In this document: piece by piece, positions 11,310 to 23,160 of the stretch
How the letters are laid out: every line of letters starts with the position of its first letter
Position numbering within the stretch: position 1 is the stretch's first letter
Assembly (NCBI GenBank): GCA_038025085.1
Contig: CM076139.1
Coordinates: 23,825,307 to 23,889,306, forward strand
From: Tetragonia tetragonoides
Taxonomy: Eukaryota > Streptophyta > Magnoliopsida > Caryophyllales > Aizoaceae
DNA length: 64,000 nucleotides
Direction: 5' to 3'
Made by a program: the position numbers and the translations under genes
The notes under the pieces: model-generated
Told to the model about the DNA's origin: nothing
The model's input: only the letters and a program-made list of their open reading frames with translations
Database searches by the model: none

Positions 11310-12170
11310 CATCCACAAGTGTACCTTTTACATCCAAGTCTAATTTATGTGAAGTTGGATTTGACATGTTGTAGGGCTTGTCGTCTTCCATTTTGCATTT
11401 CTTAAACAACTCTTTCACATATTTTTGTTGATGAATTTGTATGCCATCTTTTCTTTGATTTACTTGTAAGTTGTAATCCAAGGAAAATTTTTAATACTCT
11501 CATCATACTGATTTCAAATTCTCCCTGCATTACGTTAGAAAAGCTAATGCACATTGCATCATTAGTTGAACGAACAAAAATACCATCAACATATACTTGA
11601 ACAACTAAAATATCATAATTTTCAAATTTCAAAAATAAAGTTTTATCAATCATGCCCCTTTTTTAAAACCTTTTTTCATCAAAAAATTTGAAAGTCTCTC
11701 ATACCATGCTCATTGGAGCTTGTTTAAGTCCATAGAGAGCTATATCTAATTTATAGACGTGATTAGGCAATTCTTTATCTTCAAAACCAGGTGGTTGCTC
11801 CACAAAAACCTCTTCTTTTAAATAACCATTTAAAATGCAGTTTTATCATCCAACTGAAATAATTTAATGTTTTTGTGGGCAACAAAATCAATTAAGGTTT
11901 TAATCGATTCCAATCGAGCTACTAGGGCAAAAGTTTCATCATAATCTCTGCCCTCTTATGTTGATTATAATATTTGACCACCAACCTGGCTTTATTTCTA
12001 ATAATATTACCTTCATCGTCCAACTTGTTCCTATAAACCCATTTTGTACCATTCACTGAGTGATTGTTTTGTCTGGGTTCTAAGTGTCATACCTTATTTC
12101 TCTTAAATTGATTTAGTTCGTCCTGCATAACTAAGATCCAATTAAAATAATTTAAAGCACATTTATAATC
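11310..12170 (-). pseudogene. Copia reverse transcriptase (broken)
   Basis: Fragments read YVDGIFVRST at about 11575-11605, where active copia enzymes have YVDD. The second catalytic Asp is Gly, so the enzyme would be inactive. Downstream are FLGLQL and QRKDGIQIHQQKYVKELFKK, the usual LGI..IHQ.KY..LLKKF block. The upstream part (about 12000-12100, minus) reads NGTKWVYRNKLDDEG and ARLV, the RT N-terminal W(V)YK.K motif. Several frame changes separate the pieces. Confidence 0.8.
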
Positions 12171-12178
12171 TTTAGGTT

Positions 12179-12583
12179 CTACATCAGATTAGAAAGCATT
12201 GAAAGAAACAAAACTACGAGTGGAGAATCGAGTCTGCACTCCCTTTGTTGGATCAGTAATGACTGATTAAGGGGGTGTGAACTTTGGTACTTAAAAGGTT
12301 TTGGATCCAAGAACGTTGGTTTCCTTTGAGGAGCTTGTGATTCATCGCCAGTGAGTTTCTCGCTACTGTCGTCACTACTTAACTCATTAATCTCACCGAG
12401 AACGTTGTCTGATGGTTCTTCAATGTTGTGTTGTTCCTTTTCTCCCTGTACAATGACGGCTGGAGTTGTTTCACGGGATTGGGCACGAATTAATCCAATC
12501 TCAAGGAAATATGGATCCTGTACATTCTCATTGGGCGCGTAAAATTCATCAAATATTACATGAATGCTTTCCTCTGTACACAT
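12179..12583 (-). pseudogene. Copia integrase-RT linker fragment
   Basis: The frame begins with MCTEESIHVIFDEF, the conserved stretch after the copia integrase (SIHVVFDE), followed by an acidic, low-conservation linker. It connects the integrase (12753-13330) to the RT pieces. No domain beyond that. Confidence 0.65.
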
Positions 12584-12752
12584 AGTACCCTTATTATGGA
12601 CTTTGTGTGCTCTACTATGAGAGGAATATCCTAATAAAACAGCTTTATCGCTTCTAGCATCAAATTTTCCAATGAATGTTTTCCATTGTTATGCACGAAA
12701 CATTTAGCACCAAAGGTTCTAAAATAAGCAATGTTTGGCTTTTTGCCTTTCA

Positions 12753-13330
12753 TTATTCATATGAAATAAGCATGGTTCTAGCCATATCTTCTAAGCTTCT
12801 ATTTTTACGCTCAGCAACCTCATTTTGTTGAGGTGTTCTAGGGGCCGAAAAATCATGCACAATGCCATGTTCATTACAATAAGCAATAAATTTTGAGTTG
12901 TCAAACTCAGTACCATGATCGGATCTAATAGCAAGCAATTGATGATTAAGCTGTTTTTGTTCGCGCTTAATGAAAGACATGAAAGAATCAAATACATCTT
13001 CTTTAAAAGATAAAAATAAAGTCCAAGTAAATCTTGAATAGTTATCAACTATTACAAAAACATATTTGCTTTCTCCTCTACTTACAATACGCATAGGACC
13101 ACATAGATCAACACGAATCAATTCGAGCGATTTTGAGGTACTTAACAAATTTTTTGATTTGAACAATGAACGGACTTGTTCTCCTTTGGTACACGCATCA
13201 CATACTCCATTATAAGTAAACTTGCAATCATGTAGACCAATGAATAAGTTTTTGTACGAAGTTTATTTAACAAGGTAAGATTAACGTGACCCAAGCTTTT
13301 GTGCCACAGAAGTGCATCATCATCCATAAC
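12753..13330 (-). pseudogene. Copia integrase (pre-integrase zinc region plus rve core)
   Basis: The upstream piece has LLWHKSLGHVNLTLLNKL, the GAG-pre-integrase motif. The core reads VDLCGPM (first catalytic Asp), IRSDHGTEFDNSKF (second) and PQQNEVAERKNRSLEDMARTML (Glu). The DDE triad is therefore intact in this 137-residue frame although the polyprotein around it is not. A frameshift near 13150 separates the zinc region from the core. Confidence 0.85.
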
Positions 13331-13589
13331 ATTAATACAAGATAAATTATTTTCAGCAATAATATCTAAATCAACTTGATAAATATTATTGACTCTTTTT
13401 CCTCTAATAAAGATTTATTTGTACTAGCATTAAAAACATTACAATCACTAGTAGAAAAAATTATATTATTCCCCCTGACACAAAGTTGGGAAATACTAAG
13501 AAGATTATATTTTAGGTCTTTAACCAAACAAAATTATCAATAGCATGAGCAAGTGACCTTCCTATCTTACATACGCCAACTATTTGTCC

Positions 13590-13720
13590 ACGTTTATCAT
13601 CCCCAAAGACACTGCGCCACCTTTGAAAGCTCGAAGTGAGAGAAAATTTTGTATGTCACCTGTCATATATCGTCGTGAACAACCACTATCTAGATACCAT
13701 TGATTATTCCCCCTCACTTT
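13590..13720 (-). pseudogene. Copia protease fragment
   Basis: On the minus strand NNQWYLDSGCSRRYMTGD matches the copia aspartic-protease active-site block (WYLDSGCSRHMTGD), with the DSG triad intact. It lies between gag and integrase as expected. Frames around it are interrupted. Confidence 0.75.
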
Positions 13721-13731
13721 GACCTGCAAAA

Positions 13732-15130
13732 TTAATTAATTTTGATTTTAGGAACCCAAATTTGTTTGGGTCCTTTGCGGTTAGTAACAGTATGCATAGA
13801 ATCCTTTCTAACCCATATTTGTTTAAGCACAACCTTATTCTTGTCATGAGATAATTCCGGAAAGGGACATTCATAAGTAAAAATGACCAATGAGACCACA
13901 ATGCATTCAAACACGATGTTATGGGACATCAATATATTTTGTGTATTTTTTCTTTGTGTTAGCTTTAGGCATGGTTCTAGTTTCTCGATTAGGACTAGTG
14001 CTGACATGTTTCATGTACATCTCATAAGCCTTTTGACCAATATACCACATATTTTCTTTATGTGTGGTACTGGTTTCAATTTTCTCAAAATTGGTCAGTT
14101 TCTGTTTAAGCGTCTCTTTTTCTTTCCTAAGGTTGTCCAATTGTTCCCTTAAGCTTTTGGAACATTCCTCGTGATTATTAGAGGTTTTTGTCTCTTTAAC
14201 GAACTTTAGTTTGTATTTTATTTTCTCTAGTTCTACAGAACGTTACTTCAAAGGTTTATCCAACGTTTTCTTCTCTTTAACAAATCTTTCGTTTAAACGT
14301 TGTTTGTTTGCTAGACCAATCTTGCTTTTCTTTACCTGATTTTCCAAATTTTCTACCTTTTCTTTTAGGGACATAATTACTGTACTGAGAGATTTATTCA
14401 CTTTAGACAAAACATTCAATTAATTTTTCAAAACTTTATTATTTTCCTCTCGACTTTTATTAAGTATGGTCAAGGAATCATTACTCTTTTCCATGTCACA
14501 TATTTTAACAGTGGACATGTTTTCTAATTTCTCAAGAGTATTAATCCTATCTTTTAGGTCATTGATTTCATTCATCAAAATTGAATTACTATTTTCAGCA
14601 TCTTCTTTGATTTTATCAAAAGTCTCTTTAGATTAATAAAAAATTTCATAGAACTCATCAAATTTTCTTTAGAAAAATAAGATAATTTACCTTTTGATGC
14701 ATTCATAGATAGCTCAAGGTCTTCTTCTTCATCAGTAGGGTCATCCATTTTTGCCATAAGAGCAGCTTTGGCTTGCATAGGATTTTCTTCATCTTCCAAT
14801 TCTTCTTCTCCCCATGCGGTAGCCATGACCTTCTCAAGTTCTTTATCTACTGCATTAGATAAATTTGCTCTTTTGCCCCTTTTCTTCTCCATGTCCCTCA
14901 TTGGACATTAGTTTATCACGTGTCTAGGTTTCCTGCATTTATGGCAAAGTTCATAATTAACATTACTCTGCCTGTTATTACTAGTAGAGTAGCTCTTATT
15001 TTTGTGAAAGGGTTTCTTAGATTTAAATTTTTTAACAAATTTAGAAAACTTTTTAGCAATAAAAATAATAGCATCTTCATCAAGTTTTCCAACTTGCTCA
15101 TCACAACTGTCGACACTTCTTATTTATTGT
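13732..15130 (-). pseudogene. Copia gag C-terminal part with disrupted CCHC knuckle and long coiled-coil linker
   Basis: Near 14910-14955 (minus) the text reads ELCHKCRKPRHVIN, stop, CP: a C-x2-C-x4-H-x4-C knuckle with an in-frame stop. It is followed by an acidic stretch (EEELEDEENPMQAKAALMAK) and a Lys/Glu/Leu-rich region (LRKEKETLKQKLTNFEK) that looks like a coiled coil. Such a long gag-to-protease linker is common in some copia lineages. The N-terminal gag is absent; similarity stops near 15130. Confidence 0.7.
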
Positions 15131-15144
15131 GAAGTTGCCGATGG

Positions 15145-15265
15145 TCGTCGCATTTCGAATCAAGGGTCAAATGGGAATATCCTCTCTATGAGACTCTGTT
15201 ATCACAATAGGGTAAGGTCATGCACAACCAACCCCCTTGGAGGCACTGGGTAATATTGATGTTGA
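15145..15265 (+). mobile_element. SINE-like fragment (GGGTAAGG...CACTGGGTA type)
   Basis: The words CCTCTCTATGAG, GGGTAAGGTCATGCACAACC, CCCTTGGAGGCACTGGGTAA and a following TTGATGTTGATG tail resemble the 3' part of a widespread plant SINE. The 5' tRNA-like head is not evident. The call is from memory of the repeat and of moderate certainty. Confidence 0.5.
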
Positions 15266-15528
15266 TGTGTTGAATTTGGTAAAATAAAAGTTTTGTCCAG
15301 GTACGTCATTTTAAGTTTGAAGATATACTACCCATAGGTCTCCCAATTAAGGAACTAGGCCTCCTTAATTATCTCCTCGTAGCCCCCATTCTCTACCATA
15401 ATTGCTAAAAAGGAACAACTTCGAAGATCTACTACCCCTTTCCACCCCATGCAACAACAATTTAATAGGGGAATGATTAGATATTTCCTGCTCCAAGTAA
15501 CAAGTTTAGCTTGTAGAAATAAGTCAAG

Positions 15529-17183
15529 TCACTCATTGAAATCCAAAGCACAATTAAGACGACTTTGCACATTCAACTCTCGACTTATCACATTATTACA
15601 AGTCAATGGATAACCAACAAACCGCGCCTCCCGCAATCCACAACGATCCATCACATTTCCAAACAATTGCGTTTGTTGATTAGATCTGTTATTTTTTCCC
15701 TGTATCTCTTTTGCAATTAAAATCTCGATAAAATCTCCTATACAACCCAAGGATCAAGTTGTTCACCTGCCAAAAGTTCTAGCAATGACCAAGAAAGGAG
15801 ACGGTTAGTCCCTTCCGGCCTTTAACAAGCACATCGATTTGGTGTAGAGACTGTGAAAAAAGAGAAATAGTCACCCTATCATGTTTTCTCGTACTAACAT
15901 CCAGTCCATTAATAGTATCACACCTAGAAACTTGGTTCGAGCATACGAGACCTCTTCTTAGTGCTCTTCGCTCCCTCCCTGATCAGAATCCCTAGTATCC
16001 CCAATAGTCAAGGTGACTAAATTATAGATTCTAGGGCTTCTGACAGCAGCAACCTCCTGCACTTTCCTGCAATTCTCAGTCTGTAGATCACCAACATTAG
16101 GAATTTCAGGAGAAATAGTATCATGTACCACCAAGTTACTCTCATCCGGCCCCAACATATCTCCCAACCTGTATCCTGCAACACCAAATTTCTTTCGCTC
16201 CCACTATTCTTATGTTGAGTGTTTGCAGTAACACTCCTAACCGCGTCCCCGCTAGACGCTCATCAGCATGAGAAACAAAACAATATTGCCCCGCCACGAC
16301 CTATAGTATCCTCTCCTAATACCTCAAACAAGTGCTTCTCTTTGTAACGATCAGTCATATATTGTCTGCATACCAATTTATTAGGTGTGGCACGCAGCCA
16401 AGAGCCATATTGTCGCCCCACAACAGTTATGTCCTCCTCAATCATCACATCACACTCCTTCTCTACATGTTCAACAATTCCAGAGGCATAACAATAATTA
16501 GGCAAATATCTGTATTTAAAAGGTAACCAGTCCCCCTCAAAGTTCTCAAATGCCATGGTCATAAAACGACGACCCGAAGGACGAGTAATATCAATTTCCA
16601 GGAAATTTTCATAACTTTAGATCACCCAAAGTTATTAGAGGATCAAAAGTAAATAAACATACCAATATGGTTACCAATAAGTTCCGTTGTCATAAGATCT
16701 CTGCCTCCAAAAACTACTTTCGAAACCTTCACTCAGAATTTACCTCTATCAAAAGTAAGATCATCACACTTGTCCACTCCTTTGATCTCTCGTAAGGCTA
16801 ACATGTGACCATCAACATACAATGGTTCACGATTAATCACAAAATCACGATCTCCTTCACTGAAGAATTGGAACACAAAAATAGTCATGTCCAACTCCTT
16901 AATAACTAGATCAGCCCCCGGTCGAAAGATCTTCATCATAGTATCCTTGAAGGCATTACAGTTAAAAGGTTTTGGCCTGGGGTCAGTATGCGCCCTACCA
17001 AACTCCAAGAGATACATTTGTCATCAGTAGTCAGATTCCTTCGCTTCACAATGACCGCAGTTTATTCCTTAGACCTGAGTTTGAGTTTCTCACATTCCTT
17101 GACTACCTGTTCCACCATGATAAGTAACCAACACAAAATGAACCCCAACACACATGATCTTCCAAGAAAACAGTAGACAAAGT
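15529..17183 (-). mobile_element. LINE (non-LTR) remnant: DUF4283 ORF1, zinc knuckle, endonuclease fragment
   Basis: Three broken pieces lie in LINE order on the minus strand. At 17017-16733 a DUF4283-type segment (FVFQFFSEGDRDFVINREPL, GHMLALREI). At 16562-16263 a zf-CCHC_4-like piece (YRYLPNYCYASGIVEHVEKECD, then GSWLRA). The knuckle reads CYASGIVEHVEKEC where C-x2-C is usual, so it is damaged. At 15750-15529 an endonuclease piece (GDFIEILIAKEIQGKNNRS, DRCGLREARFVGYPLTCNN). Reverse transcriptase is missing. Confidence 0.75.
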
Positions 17184-17506
17184 AAATTCCAATGTCGATT
17201 GCCCGTAGAAAGCACTCAGGGATGATGTTCTTTTCAACTAGTCTCCGTTTTTGCCCAGTTGTCCCAAAATTTTCCCAGTTTCCAGTTTCAAAATACAGTT
17301 TCACCCCAATTTTACCCAATTTTGGCAACCACTTTTGCCCAACTAGTTTGCGTAATAGTATTTTTTTTGTTGTTGATATTTTGACATATTAGATTAAAAA
17401 TATACAACATGTTATATGGATTTATAAAATACACATATGTATTGACTTGTTATTTAAACATGAGTAAAAAAATCCTTATAATAATAATAATAAATAATAA
17501 AATAAA
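17184..17506. repeat. MITE-like left half, probably the host of the MULE insertion
   Basis: GATGTTCTTTTCAACTAG at about 17221, then repeated CCCAGTT/CCCAATTTT phrases, then an AT-rich run. A matching right half with CCAGTTTT repeats and TTGAAACAAATGAGCC is found at about 38480-38660. See findings. Confidence 0.35.
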
Positions 17507-17515
17507 ATAAAATAA

Positions 17516-17728
17516 GAATTTTTGGCCGAAAAGTACCTTATCTTTCATTTTCTTTGCCAAAAACAACCTAATAAATATTTTTTTGCCACAAACTACCTAA
17601 TATGGGCCAAAAGTTTGTTGACCCATACAAATAAGCGGACTTGACCAACTTCTGTCAACTTTCAACAATAAAAACCCATTATGCCCCCTTTAATTGAACG
17701 TGAGCCTCACGTGTGTACTTAAAACACC
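17516..17728. repeat. MULE left terminal inverted repeat
   Basis: It pairs with 38029-38237 in inverted orientation. Shared words include CTTTGCCAAAAACAACCTAA, AAATAAGCGGACTTGACCAA and TTATGCCCCC. Both copies end near AACACC, after which the left copy is cut by the inner element. Confidence 0.85.
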
Positions 17729-17867
17729 GTGTGATTTCCTCAAATATACATGATTACCAAAGTAATTCCTGAAATAGCTTCGGTTCAAAAATAATTCCCA
17801 CCATATACATCACGTAGGTTTGGTTAGAGGCGCGGACAGGTTATATCTTTATTTTTCCATGTTAATA

Positions 17868-18022
17868 AAGAAGCCGTTGTGGCGCACAGAGGCTTATAGA
17901 AGCCGTTGTAGCGCACAGAGGCTTAACAAGAGACATTGTGGGCCATAGCGGCTTTTTAAAGCCTCTGTGCCCCAAAGCGGCTTTTGAAAGCCTTTGTGCG
18001 CCACAACGGCTTTCTTTGTCCA
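17868..18022. repeat. Subterminal palindromic repeats of the inner element, left side
   Basis: At least four units of the form AAGCCGTTGTGGCGCACAGA..GGCTT in both orientations lie just inside the left terminal repeat. Each is a near-palindrome (AAGCC...GGCTT). One to two related units occur near the right terminal repeat (about 25970-26027). They may be transposase binding sites. Confidence 0.7.
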
Positions 18023-18360
18023 TTTATCTTCACCTGTTTTCCTCTGTAAATTTTCCCCAACTTTTCCCTGTAAACCTATGACCTGCACAAAATAAATACT
18101 GGAGCAGCAAACTTCAATACTTCATTCAACCACCGAACTCAAAAAATAAACCCAGAATTGATCCAAATTTACACAAGGCCAAAAGATTTTCATTAATCAC
18201 CAATATCATGTCAGTACAAGCCAAATATTGAGTTAACATAACTCAAATCATCCAAAAAAATTACAATCAACAGTACTCTAAGAAACAGGATGCTCTAAAC
18301 AACAATAATAGTAGAAACTATACTCGACGCTTCTTTTCTTTCAAAATCCCTTCTCGAGGT

Positions 18361-18660
18361 TCATCTAGTTGACAATGATTGCACTGTCGATGTCATGGTA
18401 GAGCTCGAAGTAGAAATGGTTGTCCGGGGTCGTCGCCTAAATGTCAAAATGGGAGAAGTTTTGGTAAATGGAGTTGTAGATATCGGTGGTGTTGGAGTAA
18501 GTGGAGGAGTAGGGCTAGGGGAAAACATACGAATCTGAGGCATATGTACATGCATCTGTGGAAGCATAGGCATAGATGGAAGTGTTGGCCGTGGAGGAGG
18601 CCGAGGCAGAGGTCGTGGAGGAGGTCGAGGGAGAGGGTGTGGACGAGGCCGAGGCAAAGG
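18361..18660 (-). repeat. Pro/Arg-rich tandem coding repeat in the PMD tail
   Basis: Minus-strand codons give PRPRPHPLPRPPPRPLPRPP-like repeats from a GGAGGxxGAGGxxGAGG DNA repeat, followed by a Pro/Thr/Ser-rich end. Frames on the other strand translate to Arg/Trp-rich or Ser/Thr-rich repeats and are shadows. Confidence 0.7.
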
Positions 18661-20956
18661 TTACGGAGAAGGTTGAAGTGGAGGTGGAGTAAGTACTTGT
18701 GAACATTGCGTAGGTGTAAGTACAGGTGTATGCGAAGGTGAACATGGAGGTGGATGTTGAGGTGATGCGGGTCGTTCTAGATGTCCAGGTGGAGACTCAA
18801 TAAGATGTTGTCTCCCAGCCATGTTTAGACATTGGTTGCAGTACGTAGCTATGTCGCCGAGTAAAGATCGTATATTTGCAGGATACTCTGCACCAACTTG
18901 ATCCAACTTGCCTTGACATCTCTTTGCTATGGTGGCCATACCGTGGGTCTACACAAAACATAAACCCAATCAACAAACTGAACTTCTTGGGAAAAAGAAA
19001 ATACATTTTATTATACATACCAGCACATGGAATTGCGCATAACCAGGTTGATACTCAGTTGGAGATGATGGTAATAATGGAGTAATAAAGAGACGTATAA
19101 TTCTTCGGTACCATATCATATAAGGATCATTATACTCCATCTGTCCACAAAATAAATCACCACTAACAACACTCTCAAGACAATTATCCCACTCGGAAAC
19201 ATAGATATCATGGTGTTTTGCTCAATCCATCTTGTTCTTTCCGTGTCGATCTGTTTTATGCAATTGCAAAATAGTGTCACATGGCATAGGAACGGACTAC
19301 CGAAAACCAAATTGACCCATAACACGATCTGGAAAATGCATCTCCACAATGTCAAAACATATGAGGGGGGCCCTAACACGCCACACATGGTCATCCACCT
19401 CTGGTAGTGATTCCAATGTCTGAGAGGTATATGGCTCCCATATAAACTACAAAGTAAATTTTTTATTGCTCATTAAGAAAACAAACACTTCTCATTTAAA
19501 AGCACACAATGAAAGATACTCAAATAACATAAACTTGATCATCACACTGATGGTCCAGTGCATCCCTATAATATGCAAGTCATTTTGGCAAGTTAGCCTT
19601 CTGAAGTGATCTCCGAAGACACCTGACATCATGGAAGATTATCCCCAAAACTTATAGTTTAATGCAAATTTTGTAAACAGCAAGAGTATATATGAAGTTA
19701 AGATATACCTGCATCCTAAAGGATCTCGAAGAGGCTGGTACTCATCATTTGCGTCTATATCTGGGTCTAAATGAGAGTCGAGAACTGGTCTACCTATAGG
19801 AATGCGCTCCCAAGCCCACAACTATCCAAACATTAATGATATCAAATACAAAATCATTTAAATTGTATTGTGATGTAATATGCTAGCCAGTGTAATACAT
19901 GTAAGATAATAAGAGGTCCAGCAATATCATTCACACCTCGCTTAGACGCCTGACAAAGGTGGTGATACATAAAAGCAAGTGTCACTGCCCCCCAACTGTA
20001 CTGTGATGTTTTGCTGAGATCCCTAAGCAATGGCAAATAGATGACTTGAATCTCACTACCTGACTTATCGGCAAATAAAGTCACTCCCATCAATGCAAGT
20101 ATATATGCTCTAGCATGTAACTGAATAATGGCATCATTTGCATCCGGTGGGAGAACATTGAAGGTTTCTATAAGCCAACAAATCTTTAGAGCAGATCCTG
20201 AAAGCATCCCAATTGGTATTATATACCCTAACTGTAACACCCCCGAATTCGCAACGATTTCCTGGGAACTATCGACGTCATTATACATGACTCGATACCA
20301 CTGAACTGTCCCAAACCCGAGGGTAACTACTGCAACATTTATCACTAAGGAGTAAATGCTAAGTGGAAAGAAAGACTAGGCATGAGAAGGAGCTTCTAAG
20401 GAACTAAACAAACTAACCAGTTAATATCAGAGTTGTCTATATAGTAAGCTAAAACTATTAAACCAATTTATTACAACTTGCCTTCAAGGGCTAAAACCAA
20501 TAAAATCCCAACGATCTAAACTGAACTAAAGAGAGTTCTAAAAACCGACACCAACTCTACTTCCAAGCTGTACGTCCTCAATCAACTAAACCTGCACTTT
20601 GGTTTCCGTGACGGAAACAAAATACAACAGAAAAGAAAAAAAACAAAAGAGAAACAAAAATCAGATAAACTGAATAAACGTCATCCCTACCCAGTAAAAA
20701 CATTTCGCAAACCTTACCTGAGGTTTTAGAAGAATCATTCAAATTCATTTGCATACACACATAAGTATATAATCAAGCATACGCATAACGACATTCTTTT
20801 ATATGCAATTCTTGTATAGTAATCATACAAAATATGACATAGACAATCTGTCTTGATTAGAGAGACGTAAGAGAGCGAATAGAACAGCGATTACCCATAC
20901 TGTTCATCAAAGATACAATCACACCATGGACTTAATGGCTTTAGTGTGCACACTAA

Positions 20957-21123
20957 TGCCCTGTTCTTTTCGTCGATTCCATGCTGCATTCCGTTCCGTT
21001 CCGTTCCGCATTTTGTACTTCATTTTGTCTCACATTTTTTTGAATTATCCGTGCCGCGCCGTTCCGTTCCATTCCGTTCCGTTCCTCACCGTCCCGCATC
21101 ATTCCGTTGAAGAGAACATGGCC
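20957..21123. mobile_element. Small MITE, Tourist-like (TAA duplication)
   Basis: Imperfect inverted ends TGCCCTGTTCTTTTC and GAAGAGAACATGGCC, flanked by TAA on both sides (20954-20956 and 21124-21126). The 167-bp body is rich in CCGTTCCGTTCC repeats. TAA/TTA duplications suggest PIF/Harbinger, but the ends are short and the call is tentative. Confidence 0.55.
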
Positions 21124-22227
21124 TAACTCTAGTACAATTAAACGAGCCTAGAGGACTTAATAAATGGGGAATGATCCATCCCAGACACATTGTGAGGTGT
21201 CCATAAGTTGCTTGGGAATCACTCATCCCTTGAACTACACTATTAGGTGTAATCCCGATTGCTCGACTACTCCTAGGGATCCATTAGGAGTCTTACTCTC
21301 ATTTAATTCAATTCACATAATTTGCATTGGTTGACATAGTGGTACTACGAAACCACGACTTACTAAATCATTTCATGCTCTTGACAATGAATAGTAAATA
21401 ACGATAATAATGATAATTCAATACGATGAGAACTAAACATGCTTTAATTCAATAACGACGATAATTCAATAATGATGACATTTCATGTCTAGCAAAATTT
21501 CGGCAGCACATCGGCATGGTAATATGATATCCAAAAATTTATAAATGATCCAAGACATTCAACGATAATATATAGGTGCTCACTAGCACTCAATAATACA
21601 CATACCAATTAGCATATAATTAATAGCATAATAATACTAATAATTCACCATTCAATAATTGTCCAAAAATCATCATATGGACTAATTAATTTCCAAAACA
21701 TGATAATATCAACATGCTAATTATAATTAATAATTACAGCAGTAAACATGCTTAATAATTCTCATAATAACGATGATGTAATTTAATCATGCTTTGCATA
21801 TTAAATTCACCACAATGTCTCAATTAGCACATAAAACATCAAAATAGTCTGGTGGGGCTTTGGAAGAAGGTAGGCATGAGTACTTACCACTAAAACGCTT
21901 TCAAACAGTCCGTAAGCTCCACGTACAAAGATTATCACGCTTGCTCGTTAGGTCCTAATTAAAAATAATTATCGAATCAGTATTAATTAAATACGAAAAT
22001 CCAAACAGTAACGAAATATTAATCTGATAATTTTATTAAATTCTTTGATTTATTTCAACCAATCTAGACTTTTGAAAATCTGAATTCCGATTTCGAATGA
22101 GTGCAGAAACATAAAAACATTAAATTGAAAATGCTGAAAATCGAATTAATAATTACGAAAAATATAAAAAACGAAACCCTAACTTCAAAACTAGGTCTAG
22201 GTCATGGGTACCCATGCATGGAACTCA

Positions 22228-22475
22228 TTAAGAGGAGAGAGAAAGAGAGCGAAAGGGAGTGCGAAGAGAGAACGAGAGAGAGAAGGAAAGAAAGAGAGAG
22301 AGGGGGCGGGGGACGGTCGGCCACCCGCCGGTCACCACCTGGGCGTCAGCCCGGTGGCCCGGTGGTGGTCCGGTGACCAGCCGGCCACGCGACCGGCGCG
22401 CGATCGAGAGAGAGAGCCGCGGAAGAGAAAGAGAGAAAAAGAAAGAGAAAGAGAGAGGGAGAGAGAGGCTTACCG
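22228..22475. repeat. GA-rich tracts flanking a GC-rich core
   Basis: GAGAGAGA-type runs surround a GC-rich stretch (about 22305-22400, GGTGGCCCGGTGGTGG type). In the minus-strand transcript orientation of the LTR-like element this is a CT-rich leader. Open frames here are low-complexity. Confidence 0.6.
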
Positions 22476-22498
22476 GCGGCGGTTAGGGAGGCCGGCGG

Positions 22499-23047
22499 TA
22501 GAGCTGGCAAATAAGTCGTGTCGTGTCATGTTCGTGTTTGTGTCAAAGATAATCGTGTCAGGAATCTCCCAACACTAGCCTGACCCATTTATTAATCGTG
22601 TCGGAGACCTTCTACACTAACCCAACCCGCTTAATAATTGTGTTATTCGTGTTGACCCGCTTAACTTTTTTAATCTAATTTCTTTTCGGAAAATAAAAAT
22701 ATATAACATAAAGACTAATAAAAAATAGTGAAAGAAATTTTGAATCATCGCTTTTAATGTTCGATTGGTATATTACTCAATTAAACTAATAAATATCATA
22801 GATTTAAACTTTATTTTTTGATATTATCATTAGTTAGTGGCTTATTTTTAGACATGTTTGAATAATCGTGTCAGAGCGTGTCCATTTCGTGTTGAAAATC
22901 TCAACACTAACCCAACTCATTTAACTAAACGGGTTACTCGTTTCGACCCGCTTAAGTTAATCGTGTCGAAAATCTCAACACTAACCCGTTTATTTCGTGT
23001 CCGGTTCGTGTTATGTTATCGTGTCGTGTCACCTTTTGCCAGCTCTA
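22499..23047. mobile_element. hAT-type MITE with perfect terminal inverted repeat and 8-bp duplication
   Basis: The ends are TAGAGCTGGCAAA and TTTGCCAGCTCTA, a perfect inverted repeat matching the widespread plant hAT MITE end. The 8-bp word GCCGGCGG flanks both sides exactly (22491-22498 and 23048-23055). Subterminal CGTGTCGTGTC and AATCTCAACACTAACCC repeats are typical. No coding capacity in 549 bp. Confidence 0.92.
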
Positions 23048-23074
23048 GCCGGCGGTGGTTCTCCGGTGAGCAAA

Positions 23075-23081
23075 TCGATGG

Positions 23082-23128
<47 letters not shown>

Positions 23129-23160
23129 GGTTGGGTGAGGAGAGAGAGAGGGAGGCCGTG
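23075..23160. repeat. (GA)n microsatellite
   Basis: About 20 GA dinucleotides after GGGGGA, then a second GA-rich run. It sits right of the hAT MITE inside the LTR-like element. Confidence 0.9.

Larger units (their letters stand above)
11302..15130 (-). mobile_element. Ty1/copia retrotransposon remnant (gag-PR-IN-RT), no LTRs
   Basis: Read on the minus strand from 15130 to 11302 the copia order is clear: gag zinc knuckle, coiled-coil gag linker, protease, integrase, reverse transcriptase. All parts carry frameshifts and stops. No LTR is recognisable at either side, so both ends are lost. The RT end continues across the hAT insertion to about 10515. It is dead and older than that insertion. 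Confidence 0.85.

Noticed and set aside
18379..18745. Arg/Trp-rich (+) and Ser/Thr-rich (-) open frames
   Set aside because: Shadows of the Pro-rich tail coding repeat of the PMD pseudogene in other frames.
22101..22578. Glu/Arg-rich plus-strand open frames
   Set aside because: Low-complexity translation of GA tracts inside the LTR-like element.
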